Assembly: GCF_007827795.1 (NCBI RefSeq)
Contig: NZ_VITI01000010.1
Span: 1-64,000 of the forward strand
Length of the DNA: 64,000 nucleotides
Direction of reading: 5' to 3'
From: Azospirillum brasilense
Lineage (GTDB): Bacteria; Pseudomonadota; Alphaproteobacteria; Azospirillales; Azospirillaceae
Part shown: positions 38,307-46,734 of the stretch, piece after piece
Numbering within the stretch: the stretch's first letter is position 1
How the letters are laid out: every line of letters begins with the position of its first letter
The notes under the pieces: generated by a model
The model's input: the letters and a program-made list of their open reading frames with translations, nothing else
Database searches by the model: none
Told to the model about the DNA's origin: nothing
Program-made: the position numbers and the translations under genes

Positions 38307-39617
38307 ATGACCGACCGCACCATGGATTTCCTGAAGCAGGTGCGGGATCATCTATTCTATCTCAAACTGAAGCCGGGCGGTGTGCGGCTTCAGGCGAAGG
38401 GCGTCGACCTATCGAGGCTGCGGCTGAAGGGCTTCAACCTGCAAACGGCTATCCTCACCCAGGGCAACTTCTCCGATGCCCAGCTCGAGGAGGTCAGCTT
38501 CGCCATGTCCGACCTGTTCGGGGCGAATTTCAGCCGGGCGAAGCTGGTGGGCTCCTCCTTCGCGCGGGCGGACCTGCGCGGGACGAACTTCCTGAAGGCC
38601 GACCTGACCCGCACCGACTTCGAGGGGGCCGACCTGCGCCCCGGCCAGATCATGGTCCACCGCGCCGGGCGCGAGGACGAGGAGGAGCGGCGGCCCGCCA
38701 ACCTGACGGACGCGCGGATGGACGGCGTCAGCTTCAAGGGCGCCGACCTCAGCCATGCCGAACTGGCCAACGCCTCGACGGCCGGCGGCGATTTCAGCAA
38801 CGCCAACCTGTTCGCCGCCAATCTGGCCGGGGCCGATCTGACCGAGGCGAACTTCAGCGGGGCCAAGATGAAGCGCGCGGTGCTGAACGGCGCCAACCTG
38901 ACCCGCGCCATCCTGCGCAACGCCGACCTGCGCGAGGCGACCCTGCGCAACGTCGACCTGACCGTGGCGGACACGCAGGGCGCCAACCTGAGCGGCGCCG
39001 TTTACATGAGGAACGCCGACGCCCTGCCGATGCCGGTGCGCAGCGTGCTGGACGCCCATATCCTATGGATCAACAGCGGCGGCGGGGCCGGGCTACGGGC
39101 GGATTTCACCGGGATGGACCTGCGCGGATTGGACCTGACCGCCTGCGACCTGTCGGGCGGGGTGTTCCGCGACGCCAATCTGGACGAGGCCCGCCTGTCC
39201 AACGCCTCGCTCTCGCTGGCCGATTTTGGCGGAGCCAGCCTGCGCCGAGCGCGGCTGGACCAGGCGGTTCTGACCGGGGCGAACCTGAGCGGGGCCGACC
39301 TGACCGGGGCGGACCTCCACGGTGGCGACCTCGGCATGGTGGACCTGCGCAACCCGGACGGCACCCCGACCGGGCGGAGCTGGCCCGCCAACCTGACGAA
39401 CGCCACGCTGGCCGCTGCCGACCTGCGCGGCGCCCGCCTGACCGGGGCCAAGCTGGCCGGCGCCAGCTTCGAGATGGCCAACCTCGCCTCCGCCGACCTG
39501 CGCGGCTGCGACGACGCGGCGGCGAACCTGTCGAAGGCCAGCCTGATGGGCACCCGCCGCGGCCCTCTGGATGCGCGGCCGCCGCGCGACGGCGGCGGGC
39601 CGCTCATCGCCCTGTAA
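38307..39617 (+). CDS. Pentapeptide-repeat protein, 436 aa
   Basis: Two long arrays of A(D/N)LxX pentapeptides form right-handed quadrilateral beta-helices (for example LFGANFSRAKLVGSSFARAD; LTGANLSGADLTGADLHGGD). The arrays cover about residues 50-230 and 270-420. An interruption around 232-265 (MRNADALPMPVRSVLDAHIL) lacks the repeat and may be a hinge. The first ~45 residues (FLKQVRDHLFYLKLKPGGVR) resemble a small helical cap. No catalytic domain; proteins like this act as binding scaffolds, and some protect DNA gyrase. ATG 38307 begins MTDRTMDF. Divergent from the deaminase gene. Confidence 0.93.
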   Translation: MTDRTMDFLKQVRDHLFYLKLKPGGVRLQAKGVDLSRLRLKGFNLQTAILTQGNFSDAQLEEVSFAMSDLFGANFSRAKLVGSSFARADLRGTNFLKADLTRTDFEGADLRPGQIMVHRAGREDEEERRPANLTDARMDGVSFKGADLSHAELANASTAGGDFSNANLFAANLAGADLTEANFSGAKMKRAVLNGANLTRAILRNADLREATLRNVDLTVADTQGANLSGAVYMRNADALPMPVRSVLDAHILWINSGGGAGLRADFTGMDLRGLDLTACDLSGGVFRDANLDEARLSNASLSLADFGGASLRRARLDQAVLTGANLSGADLTGADLHGGDLGMVDLRNPDGTPTGRSWPANLTNATLAAADLRGARLTGAKLAGASFEMANLASADLRGCDDAAANLSKASLMGTRRGPLDARPPRDGGGPLIAL

Positions 39618-39620
39618 CCT

Positions 39621-40733
39621 TCACCTCCAGGCGTCGAGCACCGCAGCGGCGGTGGATTCGCGCAATGGGGCTCGCTCGGGCGGATTGCCGCCATCGACGC
39701 GCAGGCCCATCAGCGTTTCCACCAGCGGCTCCGGCCCCGGCGTGACGCGGATCTGGCCGCGGGCAGCGATGTGCGGGTGGTCCGGCATCTCCGCCAGCGT
39801 CGGCAGTGCCTCGAAGCAGCAGTCCACCGGGTCGAGCAACGCCTTCCAGTCGGCGAGGCTGCGGCTGGCGAACAAGGCATCCACCTCCGCGATCAGGGCG
39901 GCCTGGGGAAGCGGGTCGGCCTGCCGGGTGATCCAGTCGGGGCGCCCCACCGCCTCGCAGAAGCCTTGCCAGAACTTGGCCTCCAGCGCCGACAGGGTGG
40001 CGAAACGGCCGTCGGCGGTGCGGTAGATGCGGTAGCAGGCGGCCCCGCCGGACAGCAGCGCCTCGCCGCGGTCCGGAACCTCCCCGCGGGCGTCGGCGGT
40101 CAGGTTGAAGCCCTGCCAGCCCAGCACCGTCTCCATGATCGACAGGTCGAGAAAGCAGCCCTCGCCGCTGCGCTGGCGCCCGAACAGGGCGGCGACCACC
40201 GCCAGCGCCGCCTGCTGCGCCGACGCGAAGTCGGCGACCGGCGGGTGGCTGATCGAGGGGCGGTCCCGCGTGCCCGAGGAGTCCAGCCCGCCGCCGACCG
40301 CCATGTAGTTCAGGTCATGCCCGGCCCGCCGGGCGTAGGGGCCGCTGCTGCCCCAGCCGGACAGGCTGGCGTGGACCAGCCGCGGGTTCAGCGCGCGCAG
40401 CCGGGCGTGGCCGACCCCCAGCTTGTCCAGCACGCCCGGGCGGTAGCTTTCCACCAGGGCGTCGGCCCCGGCGATCAGCGTCTCGAAGGCGGCGCGGTCG
40501 CCGTCGTCCTTCAGGTTCAGGCGGATGACGGTCTTGCCGGCGTTCAGCAGCTTGTAGGCGGCGGTCGTGCCGTCGGCGTCGGTGGGACCCATCCGGCGCA
40601 GCGGATCGCCGCTCGGCGGCTCCACCTTGACGACCTCGGCGCCGAGGTCGGCCAGCATCTGGGCGGCATAGGGACCCGGCAGATACTGGCCGAGGTCGAT
40701 GACGCGCAGTCCGCTCAGGAAGGGCAGGGGCAT
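39621..40733 (-). CDS. CaiB/BaiF-family CoA-transferase
   Basis: 370 aa. Class III CoA-transferase motifs: LRVIDLGQYLPGPYAAQMLA, GAEVVKVEPPSGDPLRRMGP, KTVIRLNLK (the Asp nucleophile region follows), and ASLSGWGSSGPYARRAGHDL with YMAVGG. ATG 40733 has AGGAAACGC upstream; longer frames add unrelated residues. Similar enzymes include alpha-methylacyl-CoA racemase and carnitine/formyl CoA-transferases; the GHDLNYMAVGG element favours the racemase-like subgroup. Substrate not determinable. Convergent with the pentapeptide-repeat gene. Confidence 0.9.
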   Translation of the reverse strand: MPLPFLSGLRVIDLGQYLPGPYAAQMLADLGAEVVKVEPPSGDPLRRMGPTDADGTTAAYKLLNAGKTVIRLNLKDDGDRAAFETLIAGADALVESYRPGVLDKLGVGHARLRALNPRLVHASLSGWGSSGPYARRAGHDLNYMAVGGGLDSSGTRDRPSISHPPVADFASAQQAALAVVAALFGRQRSGEGCFLDLSIMETVLGWQGFNLTADARGEVPDRGEALLSGGAACYRIYRTADGRFATLSALEAKFWQGFCEAVGRPDWITRQADPLPQAALIAEVDALFASRSLADWKALLDPVDCCFEALPTLAEMPDHPHIAARGQIRVTPGPEPLVETLMGLRVDGGNPPERAPLRESTAAAVLDAWR

Positions 40734-40872
40734 GGTGCGTTTCCTCATTCTTCGTTTTCGGAAGGGCGCCGCTGTGGAGTGTCCGCGATGCGGCGTCGGG
40801 AATGCAACCGTCCGCCCTTCACATTCGTGCCGCCACAGCCGTCCGTAACAGACCAACGACGAGGAGGAAAAC

Positions 40873-41064
40873 ATGTCCGCGGGCAAGGCGTCCAAGTACA
40901 AGGTCTACAAGGATCACCGCAACGAATGGCGCTGGACCTTCCACGCCGCCAACGGCGAAACCATCGCCGTCAGCAGCGAGGGTTACACGGCCGAGCGCGA
41001 CTGCCTGCACGGCATCGCCCTGATGAAGGGTTCCAACGACGCGGTTGTCCTGGTCGAGGAATGA
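40873..41064 (+). CDS. YegP/DUF1508-like small protein
   Basis: 63 aa. YKVYKDHRNEWRWTFHAANG followed by ETIAVSSEGYTAERDCLHGI fits a single DUF1508 repeat (YegP-like). GAGGAGG precedes ATG 40873. It is a small alpha/beta protein of unknown role. Single-repeat forms are common, though E. coli YegP has two. A strong terminator follows. Confidence 0.9.
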   Translation: MSAGKASKYKVYKDHRNEWRWTFHAANGETIAVSSEGYTAERDCLHGIALMKGSNDAVVLVEE

Positions 41065-41099
41065 GCGCCGGCAGGCTTTTCCGAATGCCGCACAAAAAG

Positions 41100-41124
41100 A
41101 AGGGGGCCTTGCGGCCCCCTTTTT
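41100..41124. terminator. Bidirectional terminator between the YegP-like gene and clpA
   Basis: AAGGGGGCC-ttgc-GGCCCCCTT followed by TTT on the plus strand and preceded by AAAAAG on the other, so it suits both convergent transcripts. Confidence 0.92.
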
Positions 41125-41145
41125 CGCGTTCCGTGCGACGCGGCG

Positions 41146-43461
41146 TCATTCCGCCAGTTCGTGCACGACCTCGTCCTCGTCCTCGTCGCCGGAGCGCCGC
41201 TTGCGCGACCCTTCGGTGTAGTCGAAGGCGGGCTTGTCGTCCTTCACCGTGACCTTGACCAGACCGCCCTTGGCGAGCTTGCCGAACAGCAGCTCCTCCG
41301 CCAGCGGCTTCTTCAGGTGCTCCTGGATCACCCGGCCCAGCGGACGCGCGCCGTAGAGCGGGTCGTAGCCCTTCTTGCCCAGCCACTCGCGGGCCTGATC
41401 GTCGAGTTCGATCGTGACGCCACGGTCCTCGAGCTGAGCCTCCATCTGCATGATGAACTTGTCCACCACGCGGTTGATGACCTCCTGGGTCAGCGGCGCG
41501 AAGGGAATGATCGCATCCAGACGGTTGCGGAACTCCGGCGTGAACAGCTTCTCCACCGCTTCCATGTCCTCGCCGACCCGACGCTCGCGCTCGAAGCCGA
41601 TGGCCGGCTTGGCCATGTCCGCGGCGCCCGCGTTGGAGGTCATGATGAGGATGACGTTGCGGAAGTCCACCGTCTTGCCGTTGTGGTCGGTCAGCTTGCC
41701 GTGATCCATGATCTGCAACAGGATGTTGAACAGATCCGGATGCGCCTTCTCGATCTCGTCGAGCAGCAGCACGCAATGCGGATGCTGGTCGATGGCGTCG
41801 GTCAGCAGACCGCCCTGGTCGAACCCGACATAGCCCGGAGGGGCGCCGATCAGGCGGGAGACGGTGTGCCGCTCCATATACTCCGACATGTCGAAGCGGG
41901 TCAGCTCGATGCCCAGCGTGAGGGAGAGCTGGCGGGCCACCTCGGTCTTGCCGACGCCGGTCGGGCCGGTGAACAGGTAGTTGCCGATCGGCTTCTCCGG
42001 TTCACGCAGGCCGGCACGGGCCAGCTTGATGGCGGAGACCAGCGCGTCGATGGCCTTGTTCTGGCCGAAGACCATGGTCTTCAGGTCGCGCTCCAGGTTG
42101 AGGAGCGTCTCCTTGTCGTCGCGGCTGACCGACTTCGGCGGGATGCGGGCGATCTTGGCGACCACCGCCTCCACGTCCTTGACGGAGATCTTCTTCTTCC
42201 GCTTGTTCTCCGGCAGCAGCATCTGCGCGGCCCCGACCTCGTCGATGATGTCGATGGCCTTATCGGGCAACTTGCGGTCGCCGATGTACTTCGCGGACAA
42301 CTCCACCGCCGAACGGATCGCGTCGTTGGTGTAGCTCACCCGGTGATGCTTTTCGTAGTAGGTCTTGATCCCCTGGAGGATCTTGATCGCATCCTCGACC
42401 GTCGGCTCGTTGACGTCGATCTTCTGGAAGCGCCGGACGAGCGCCCGGTCCTTCTCGAAATAGTTCCGGTACTCCTTGTAGGTCGTCGAACCGATGCAAC
42501 GCAGCGAGCCGGAGGCGAGGGCCGGCTTCAGCAGGTTCGAGGCGTCCATCGCACCGCCCGAGGTCGCACCGGCGCCGATGACCGTGTGGATCTCGTCGAT
42601 GAAGAGGACGGCACCTTCCGTGGCCTCCAGTTCGGAGACGACGGCCTTGAGGCGCTCTTCGAAGTCGCCGCGGTACCGCGTACCGGCGAGCAGGGAGCCC
42701 ATGTCGAGCGCGAAGATGGTGGCGCCCTTCAGCACCTCCGGAACCTCGCCATGGACGATGCGGCGGGCCAGCCCCTCGGCGATGGCGGTCTTGCCGACAC
42801 CGGGGTCACCGACATACAGCGGGTTGTTCTTCGACCGCCGGCACAGGATCTGGATGGTCCGTTCGACCTCCTGCTCCCGTCCGATCAGCGGATCGATCTT
42901 CCCGCTGGCCGCCTTCTTGTTCAGGTTGACGCAATAAGCCTCTAGGGCTTCGCTGCCTTTCTTCACGACCTTCTCCGCCGCCGCGTCCTCGTCGGCTCCG
43001 GTAACGCGCTTCGCTTCCGAGCGGCCCGGGGCCTTCGCGATTCCGTGAGAGATGTAGTTCACCGCGTCGAAACGGGTCATCTCCTGCTCCTGCAGGAAAT
43101 AGACCGCGTGGCTTTCGCGTTCAGAGAACAGGGCGACGAGCACATTTGCTCCCGTCACCTCTTCACGCCCCGACGACTGGACGTGGATGGCCGCGCGTTG
43201 CAGCACCCGCTGGAAGCCAGCCGTCGGCTTCGCATCATCGGGCCTGTTCGTGATCAGGTTCGCAAGCTCGTTGTCGAGGTAATCCGAGAGTTCGGCGCGC
43301 AGGCGGTCCAGATCGACCCCACAAGCGCGCAAGACGGCCATTGCATCGGCATCCTCGGTCAATGCGAGCAGCAAGTGTTCGAGCGTCGCGTATTCGTGCC
43401 TGCGCTCGTTCGCATGGGCCAGGGCTCGGTGCAGCGTCTGTTCCAAGTTACGCGACAGCAT
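41146..43461 (-). CDS. clpA: ATP-dependent Clp protease ATPase subunit ClpA
   Basis: 771 aa. It unfolds substrates for the ClpP chamber. The N-terminal Clp_N repeats (LHRALAHANERRHEYATLEH) bind ClpS. Two AAA+ modules have Walker A motifs GDPGVGKTAIAEGLA and GPTGVGKTEVARQ, and Walker B in LFIDEIHTVIGAGA and LLLDEIEKAHPD. The ClpP-binding IGF-type loop (PAIGFER) is present in module 2. An acidic C-terminal tail ends EDEVVHELAE. ATG 43461 (MLSRNLEQ) was chosen because upstream residues are unrelated. It lies 8 bases downstream of clpS in the conserved clpS-clpA order. Confidence 0.98.
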   Translation of the reverse strand: MLSRNLEQTLHRALAHANERRHEYATLEHLLLALTEDADAMAVLRACGVDLDRLRAELSDYLDNELANLITNRPDDAKPTAGFQRVLQRAAIHVQSSGREEVTGANVLVALFSERESHAVYFLQEQEMTRFDAVNYISHGIAKAPGRSEAKRVTGADEDAAAEKVVKKGSEALEAYCVNLNKKAASGKIDPLIGREQEVERTIQILCRRSKNNPLYVGDPGVGKTAIAEGLARRIVHGEVPEVLKGATIFALDMGSLLAGTRYRGDFEERLKAVVSELEATEGAVLFIDEIHTVIGAGATSGGAMDASNLLKPALASGSLRCIGSTTYKEYRNYFEKDRALVRRFQKIDVNEPTVEDAIKILQGIKTYYEKHHRVSYTNDAIRSAVELSAKYIGDRKLPDKAIDIIDEVGAAQMLLPENKRKKKISVKDVEAVVAKIARIPPKSVSRDDKETLLNLERDLKTMVFGQNKAIDALVSAIKLARAGLREPEKPIGNYLFTGPTGVGKTEVARQLSLTLGIELTRFDMSEYMERHTVSRLIGAPPGYVGFDQGGLLTDAIDQHPHCVLLLDEIEKAHPDLFNILLQIMDHGKLTDHNGKTVDFRNVILIMTSNAGAADMAKPAIGFERERRVGEDMEAVEKLFTPEFRNRLDAIIPFAPLTQEVINRVVDKFIMQMEAQLEDRGVTIELDDQAREWLGKKGYDPLYGARPLGRVIQEHLKKPLAEELLFGKLAKGGLVKVTVKDDKPAFDYTEGSRKRRSGDEDEDEVVHELAE

Positions 43462-43469
43462 CTGTGGCC

Positions 43470-43796
43470 TTAATCCTTTTCTAGCGTACATTGCAGCGGG
43501 TGCTGGTTCTGGCGTGCAAAGTCCATAACCTGCGTGACTTTCGTCTCCGCCACTTCGTAGGTGAACACACCGCACAAGCCCACACCCCGCCGGTGCACAT
43601 GCAGCATGATCCGTGTCGCCTCCTCGCGCGACTTGGCAAAGAAGCGCTCCAAGACATGAACGACGAATTCCATAGGTGTGTAGTCGTCGTTCAACATCAA
43701 GACCTTATACATCGAGGGCTTTTTAGTCTTAGGCTTGGTTTTGATGACCACGCCCGTGGTGGTGCCCTCGTCGCCGTGCTTGTCGTTTTCGGCCAT
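43470..43796 (-). CDS. clpS: ATP-dependent Clp protease adaptor ClpS
   Basis: 108 aa. It delivers N-degron proteins to ClpAP. Conserved core: [20 protein letters not shown] with the acidic N-end-rule pocket residues (NDD), then [20 protein letters not shown] and [11 protein letters not shown]. The Lys-rich N-terminal arm is normal. It starts the clpS-clpA operon. Confidence 0.97.
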   Translation of the reverse strand: MAENDKHGDEGTTTGVVIKTKPKTKKPSMYKVLMLNDDYTPMEFVVHVLERFFAKSREEATRIMLHVHRRGVGLCGVFTYEVAETKVTQVMDFARQNQHPLQCTLEKD

Positions 43797-44248
43797 GGTC
43801 TCAACAGGTCAGCATCGCGATGTACGTCGCATGAATGATATGAGAACTCCGGGCGCGGTGGGAAGGGGCCGTTTTCGGTGAGTCCCCATTTGGGAGAGGC
43901 CCATTCGGAACAAGACCTGCCCGGCTACCCCGGAATTGGTGGAAGGCATTTGATATTGCGGCAGAACTGCCGCACAGGCGTGCCAAAAATAGCACGGCCG
44001 GCACCCTGTACATGTCCACCGCGCCCAAAAGAAACAAGCCCGGCGGTTTGCACCGCCGGGCTTTCCCGGAACTTCACAATGCCGTGAGGCGGCAGGATTT
44101 AAAGCGGTACCGCCTTGCGCCGTCCGCACCCCCGGACGATAGCGTCCCGGGGGCGGCGGAGGTGGGAGCCGCCCCGGCCTCGCGGCCGGGTCTGTGGAAT
44201 TGCTGGCTCCGGGACATTTCGTCTCAGGCTGGTCTGGGGCCGGCGCTG
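43797..44248. other. Intergenic region upstream of clpS and downstream of the first phasin
   Basis: 452 bases with no supported gene. It holds the clpS promoter region at its left, a strong hairpin at 44036-44063 and smaller GC stems near 44150-44200 (for example GCGTCCCGGGGGCGGCGG). Both flanking genes are on the minus strand. Confidence 0.5.
44036..44063 (-). terminator. Terminator downstream of the first phasin gene
   Basis: AAGCCCGGCGGT and ACCGCCGGGCTT pair perfectly over 12 bp with a 4-base loop. On the minus strand it is followed by TGTTTCTTTTGG. It lies about 185 bases beyond the phasin stop. Confidence 0.75.
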
Positions 44249-44734
44249 TTAGGCGGCCTTCGCCGCGACCGGCTTGGACAGCGTCTCGACCGTGACCTGG
44301 AGGCGGTCGTTGATCGGCGCGAAGGCGTCCTTGGCGGTCTTCAGCGACAGCTCCTGCAGCTTGGCGCTCTCCTTGACGAAGGTCTCGAAGCTCGCCTTGG
44401 CGAAGCTGCTCTGCAGCTCGACCAGCTCCTGGATGGTCTTGACGGCCAGCAGGGCCTTGCCGGTGGCGGCGCTCTTCTCCAGCGAGGACTGAGTGAAGGA
44501 GGCGACCTGCTTGCCAGCTTCCTCGGCGCCCTTGGCGACGATGGTGCCCGACTTCACGACGGCGTCGACGTTGCCCTTGGTCAGGGCGGTCAGCTCGTCG
44601 AAGCCCTTCAGGATCTGGGCCGAGGCCTTCTCGAACTGCACCTGCTGGGACTTGACCAGACCGTCCACGTTGAGCTTGGCGGCGGACACGGCGTCTTCGA
44701 AGGTCTTGGTGGCGGCGGCGAACTTGTCGGTCAT
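44249..44734 (-). CDS. Phasin-family protein (first of two)
   Basis: 161 aa, almost entirely helical and Ala/Lys/Glu-rich, the Phasin_2 type. Typical stretches are EDAVSAAKLNVDGLVKSQQV, QFEKASAQILKGFDELTALT and QELVELQSSFAKASFETFVK, with a C-terminal Ala-rich tail. Phasins coat polyhydroxyalkanoate granules and are repressed by PhaR when no polymer is present. The promoter region carries a CTGC-N3-GCAG palindrome just downstream of the -10. Related to the second phasin (45003-45554) in sequence layout and promoter layout. Confidence 0.92.
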   Translation of the reverse strand: MTDKFAAATKTFEDAVSAAKLNVDGLVKSQQVQFEKASAQILKGFDELTALTKGNVDAVVKSGTIVAKGAEEAGKQVASFTQSSLEKSAATGKALLAVKTIQELVELQSSFAKASFETFVKESAKLQELSLKTAKDAFAPINDRLQVTVETLSKPVAAKAA

Positions 44735-44840
44735 GGAACGGCTCCTCGAATTTCATCGGGTTGACCCGCGCCGGACCCACCGATTGGCGACCGCGCGGAT
44801 GATCCGACCAGCGACCCCGTGGCTTCGGGCGTCGGGTCGA

Positions 44841-44855
44841 TGCTGCAATGCAGCA
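44841..44855 (-). promoter_or_regulatory. PhaR-type operator of the first phasin gene
   Basis: TGCTGCAATGCAGCA is a perfect palindrome containing CTGC-N3-GCAG, the motif reported for PhaR of Paracoccus. It starts 6 bases past the -10 element, so bound repressor would cover the start site. Confidence 0.7.
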
Positions 44856-44861
44856 TGACTA

Positions 44862-44890
44862 AACTTAGGGCAGGTCCCGGCGCCTGTCAA
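44862..44890 (-). promoter_or_regulatory. Promoter of the first phasin gene
   Basis: Minus-strand TTGACA (44885-44890) and TAAGTT (44862-44867) with a 17-bp spacer. The same arrangement is found at the second phasin gene. Confidence 0.75.
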
Positions 44891-44895
44891 CGGGA

Positions 44896-44914
44896 TTTTG
44901 TGCGGTGCACAAAA
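44896..44914. promoter_or_regulatory. Upstream palindrome TTTTGTGC-N3-GCACAAAA (first phasin)
   Basis: A perfect 8-bp dyad with a 3-base centre, seven bases beyond the -35 (counting from the inner TTGTGC core). A similar dyad occurs in the same place at the second phasin. Confidence 0.65.
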
Positions 44915-44948
44915 ACTTTGGCGCGTCCCGGCCGGCCCCTTCACGCGC

Positions 44949-44980
44949 GAAGCCCGGCCGTCGTGGAACGGCCGGGCTTC
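44949..44980 (-). terminator. Hairpin downstream of the second phasin gene
   Basis: GAAGCCCGGCCGT and ACGGCCGGGCTTC form a perfect 13-bp stem with a 6-base loop just past the phasin stop at 45003. There is no T-run. Confidence 0.7.
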
Positions 44981-45002
44981 GTTGTCCTGGCTTGCCGCCG
45001 CG

Positions 45003-45554
45003 TCAGGCCGCGATCGGCTTGGACAGGGTGCTGACGGTGACCGACACGCGATCCTTCAGCGGGGTCAGGGCCGCGGTGGCGACGCGGGTGCCGATGCCCT
45101 GGAGGCGGGTGGACTCGGCGACGAAGGCGTCGAAGCTGGCCTTCACATACTCGCTCTGGAGATCGACGACCTCCTTCAGCGACTTGGCGGTCAGCAGGGC
45201 CTTGCCGGTGGTGACCGACTTGTCGAAGGAGGACTGGGCGTAGGCGGTCACCTCGCGGGTCAGCTCCTCGGCGCCCTGGGTGGCGATGCTGCCGCTCTGG
45301 ATCAGCGCTTCCACGTTGGCCTTGTTCAGGGCCTGAAGCTCGGCGGAGATCTTCAGGAGCTGGGCGGACAGCTTCTCGACCTGCTCCTTGGTGGCGGAGG
45401 CGGTCTGCTCGAAGGTCTTCGCAGCCTGCTCCTGGCCGGCCTTGACGAAGCCCTCGACCTGCTCCTTGGCCTGGGCGGCGGCGGCCTGAATGGCGGCGCT
45501 CTCGAACGCCTGGGTGGGGGCGGGGGCCGGCTTGGCCTTCGTCACGGTCGTCAT
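45003..45554 (-). CDS. Phasin-family protein (second of two)
   Basis: 183 aa. After an Ala/Pro-rich N-terminal arm of ~20 residues, the protein is helical: AAAQAKEQVEGFVKAGQEQA, QLLKISAELQALNKANVEAL and KEVVDLQSEYVKASFDAFVA. These match the Phasin_2 pattern and the first phasin (QELVELQSSFAKASFETFVK). ATG 45554 (MTTVTKAK) was preferred because upstream in-frame residues overlap the promoter. The promoter has a CTGC-N3-GCAG palindrome at the start-site position. It is about 270 bases upstream of the first phasin, with its own terminator-like hairpin, so the two are separately controlled. Confidence 0.92.
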   Translation of the reverse strand: MTTVTKAKPAPAPTQAFESAAIQAAAAQAKEQVEGFVKAGQEQAAKTFEQTASATKEQVEKLSAQLLKISAELQALNKANVEALIQSGSIATQGAEELTREVTAYAQSSFDKSVTTGKALLTAKSLKEVVDLQSEYVKASFDAFVAESTRLQGIGTRVATAALTPLKDRVSVTVSTLSKPIAA

Positions 45555-45670
45555 GTCTTGCGTTCCTTCCTTCGTCGAAGCCCGGCGCGCAAAACCCGCA
45601 CCGGCGGACTGTCCGCCTGCGGGGCGCAGACCGGCTGCGTTGGGGAAGCCCGGACGGTTCCGGGCCCGAA

Positions 45671-45689
45671 ATTGCTGCAGTGCAGCAAT
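45671..45689 (-). promoter_or_regulatory. PhaR-type operator of the second phasin gene
   Basis: ATTGCTGCAGTGCAGCAAT is a 19-base palindrome with the CTGC-N3-GCAG core. Its 15-base core starts six bases past the -10, exactly as at the first phasin. Confidence 0.7.
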
Positions 45690-45693
45690 GGCT

Positions 45694-45722
45694 AAACTAT
45701 GGGCAGTAGTCCGTGGAGTCAA
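45694..45722 (-). promoter_or_regulatory. Promoter of the second phasin gene
   Basis: Minus-strand TTGACT (45717-45722) and TAGTTT (45694-45699), 17-bp spacer. Confidence 0.72.
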
Positions 45723-45731
45723 CAAAAAATC

Positions 45732-45746
45732 TTGTGCGTCGCACAA
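45732..45746. promoter_or_regulatory. Upstream palindrome TTGTGC-N3-GCACAA (second phasin)
   Basis: Same core as 44898-44912, located nine bases beyond the -35. It shares TGC-N3-GCA with the downstream operator. Confidence 0.65.
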
Positions 45747-45972
45747 TATATCAGTTGAGCCTGTTCCCTTTGCTTGACGGTACGGCGCAAGCCTCACCAT
45801 TCCGCCAAAGGGGAAAACCGATCCACTTCGGTTCGACTGGACGGAGCTTTTACGAAAGCTTTACCGCCGATCGTGCCCAATCCTACCCTGCCCGCCGAAG
45901 GGACGCGCTTCGGCCAAAGGTCAGACCAACCGCGGCGGAACGTCGCAGCCTTCAGTTCGGGAACGTTCTTTC

Positions 45973-46734
45973 ATGACCTATTGCCTCGGCATCAAGACCC
46001 GCGACGGCCTGATCGGCCTGTCGGATGGGCGCATCACCAGCGGCTCGCAGCTGTCGTCCGCGCGCAAGGTGACCATGGTGGGCGGCGGCGGCGACCGCTT
46101 CTTCATCCTGAATTCCGGCCTGCGCAGCGTGCGCGACAAGACGCTGGCCTACCTGCGCCGCGACATGTCCCGGCGCCGCGGCGAGACCTACCCGACCATG
46201 CTCGACGCGCTGTCGGCCTTCACGGCCTGCCTGCGCCAGGTGGCGGTCGAGGACAAGGAGGCGCTGGAGGCGTCCAAGCTGGCCTTCAACCTGCACGCCA
46301 TCATCGGCGGCCAGCTCGCCGAGGATCGCGAGCCGTACATGTTCCTGGTCTATCCGGAGGGCAACTGGATCGAGGTGGACGAGCGCACGCCCTATCTGTC
46401 GATCGGCGCCACCGCCTACGGCAAGCCGATCCTGGACCGCGCGCTGTCCTACAACACCGACATGCAGACGGCGCTCAAGATCGCCTACCTGTCCTTCGAC
46501 AGCACGCGCTTCTCGTCGAACGACGTCGGCTTCCCCATCGACATGGTGACCTTCAACGCCGAGGAGCGGCTGTGGCGCCAGTCGAACTTCGACTACGACG
46601 ATCTGGTCGAGCAGCGCCTGTGGTGGAACCGGAACATCACCGAACTGGCCCGCCGCATGCCGGACGGCCCGTGGGTGGACACGCTCCTGTCCGCGGGGGT
46701 GCGGGCGGCGGTCACCGAGGAAGAGGTGGTTTGA
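45973..46734 (+). CDS. Anbu/HslV-like proteasome-type peptidase
   Basis: 253 aa. It begins MTYCLGIKTRDGLIGLSDGR. Removal of Met would leave Thr as the N-terminal nucleophile, with Asp at position 17 and Lys at 31 in the expected order for a proteasome-fold peptidase. Other conserved stretches are ILNSGLRSVRDK and AIIGGQLAEDREPYMFLVYP. Anbu proteins are usually encoded beside alpha-E, transglutaminase and ATP-grasp proteins; none is next to this gene. An HslV-like or bacterial proteasome homologue is the alternative; no ATPase partner is adjacent either. Confidence 0.82.
   Translation: MTYCLGIKTRDGLIGLSDGRITSGSQLSSARKVTMVGGGGDRFFILNSGLRSVRDKTLAYLRRDMSRRRGETYPTMLDALSAFTACLRQVAVEDKEALEASKLAFNLHAIIGGQLAEDREPYMFLVYPEGNWIEVDERTPYLSIGATAYGKPILDRALSYNTDMQTALKIAYLSFDSTRFSSNDVGFPIDMVTFNAEERLWRQSNFDYDDLVEQRLWWNRNITELARRMPDGPWVDTLLSAGVRAAVTEEEVV

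Larger units (their letters stand above)
45555..45972. other. Divergent region between the second phasin and the Anbu-like gene
   Basis: 418 bases. It holds the second-phasin operators and promoter. On the other side a TTGACG at 45774 could be a -35 for the peptidase gene. No gene is supported. Confidence 0.5.
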
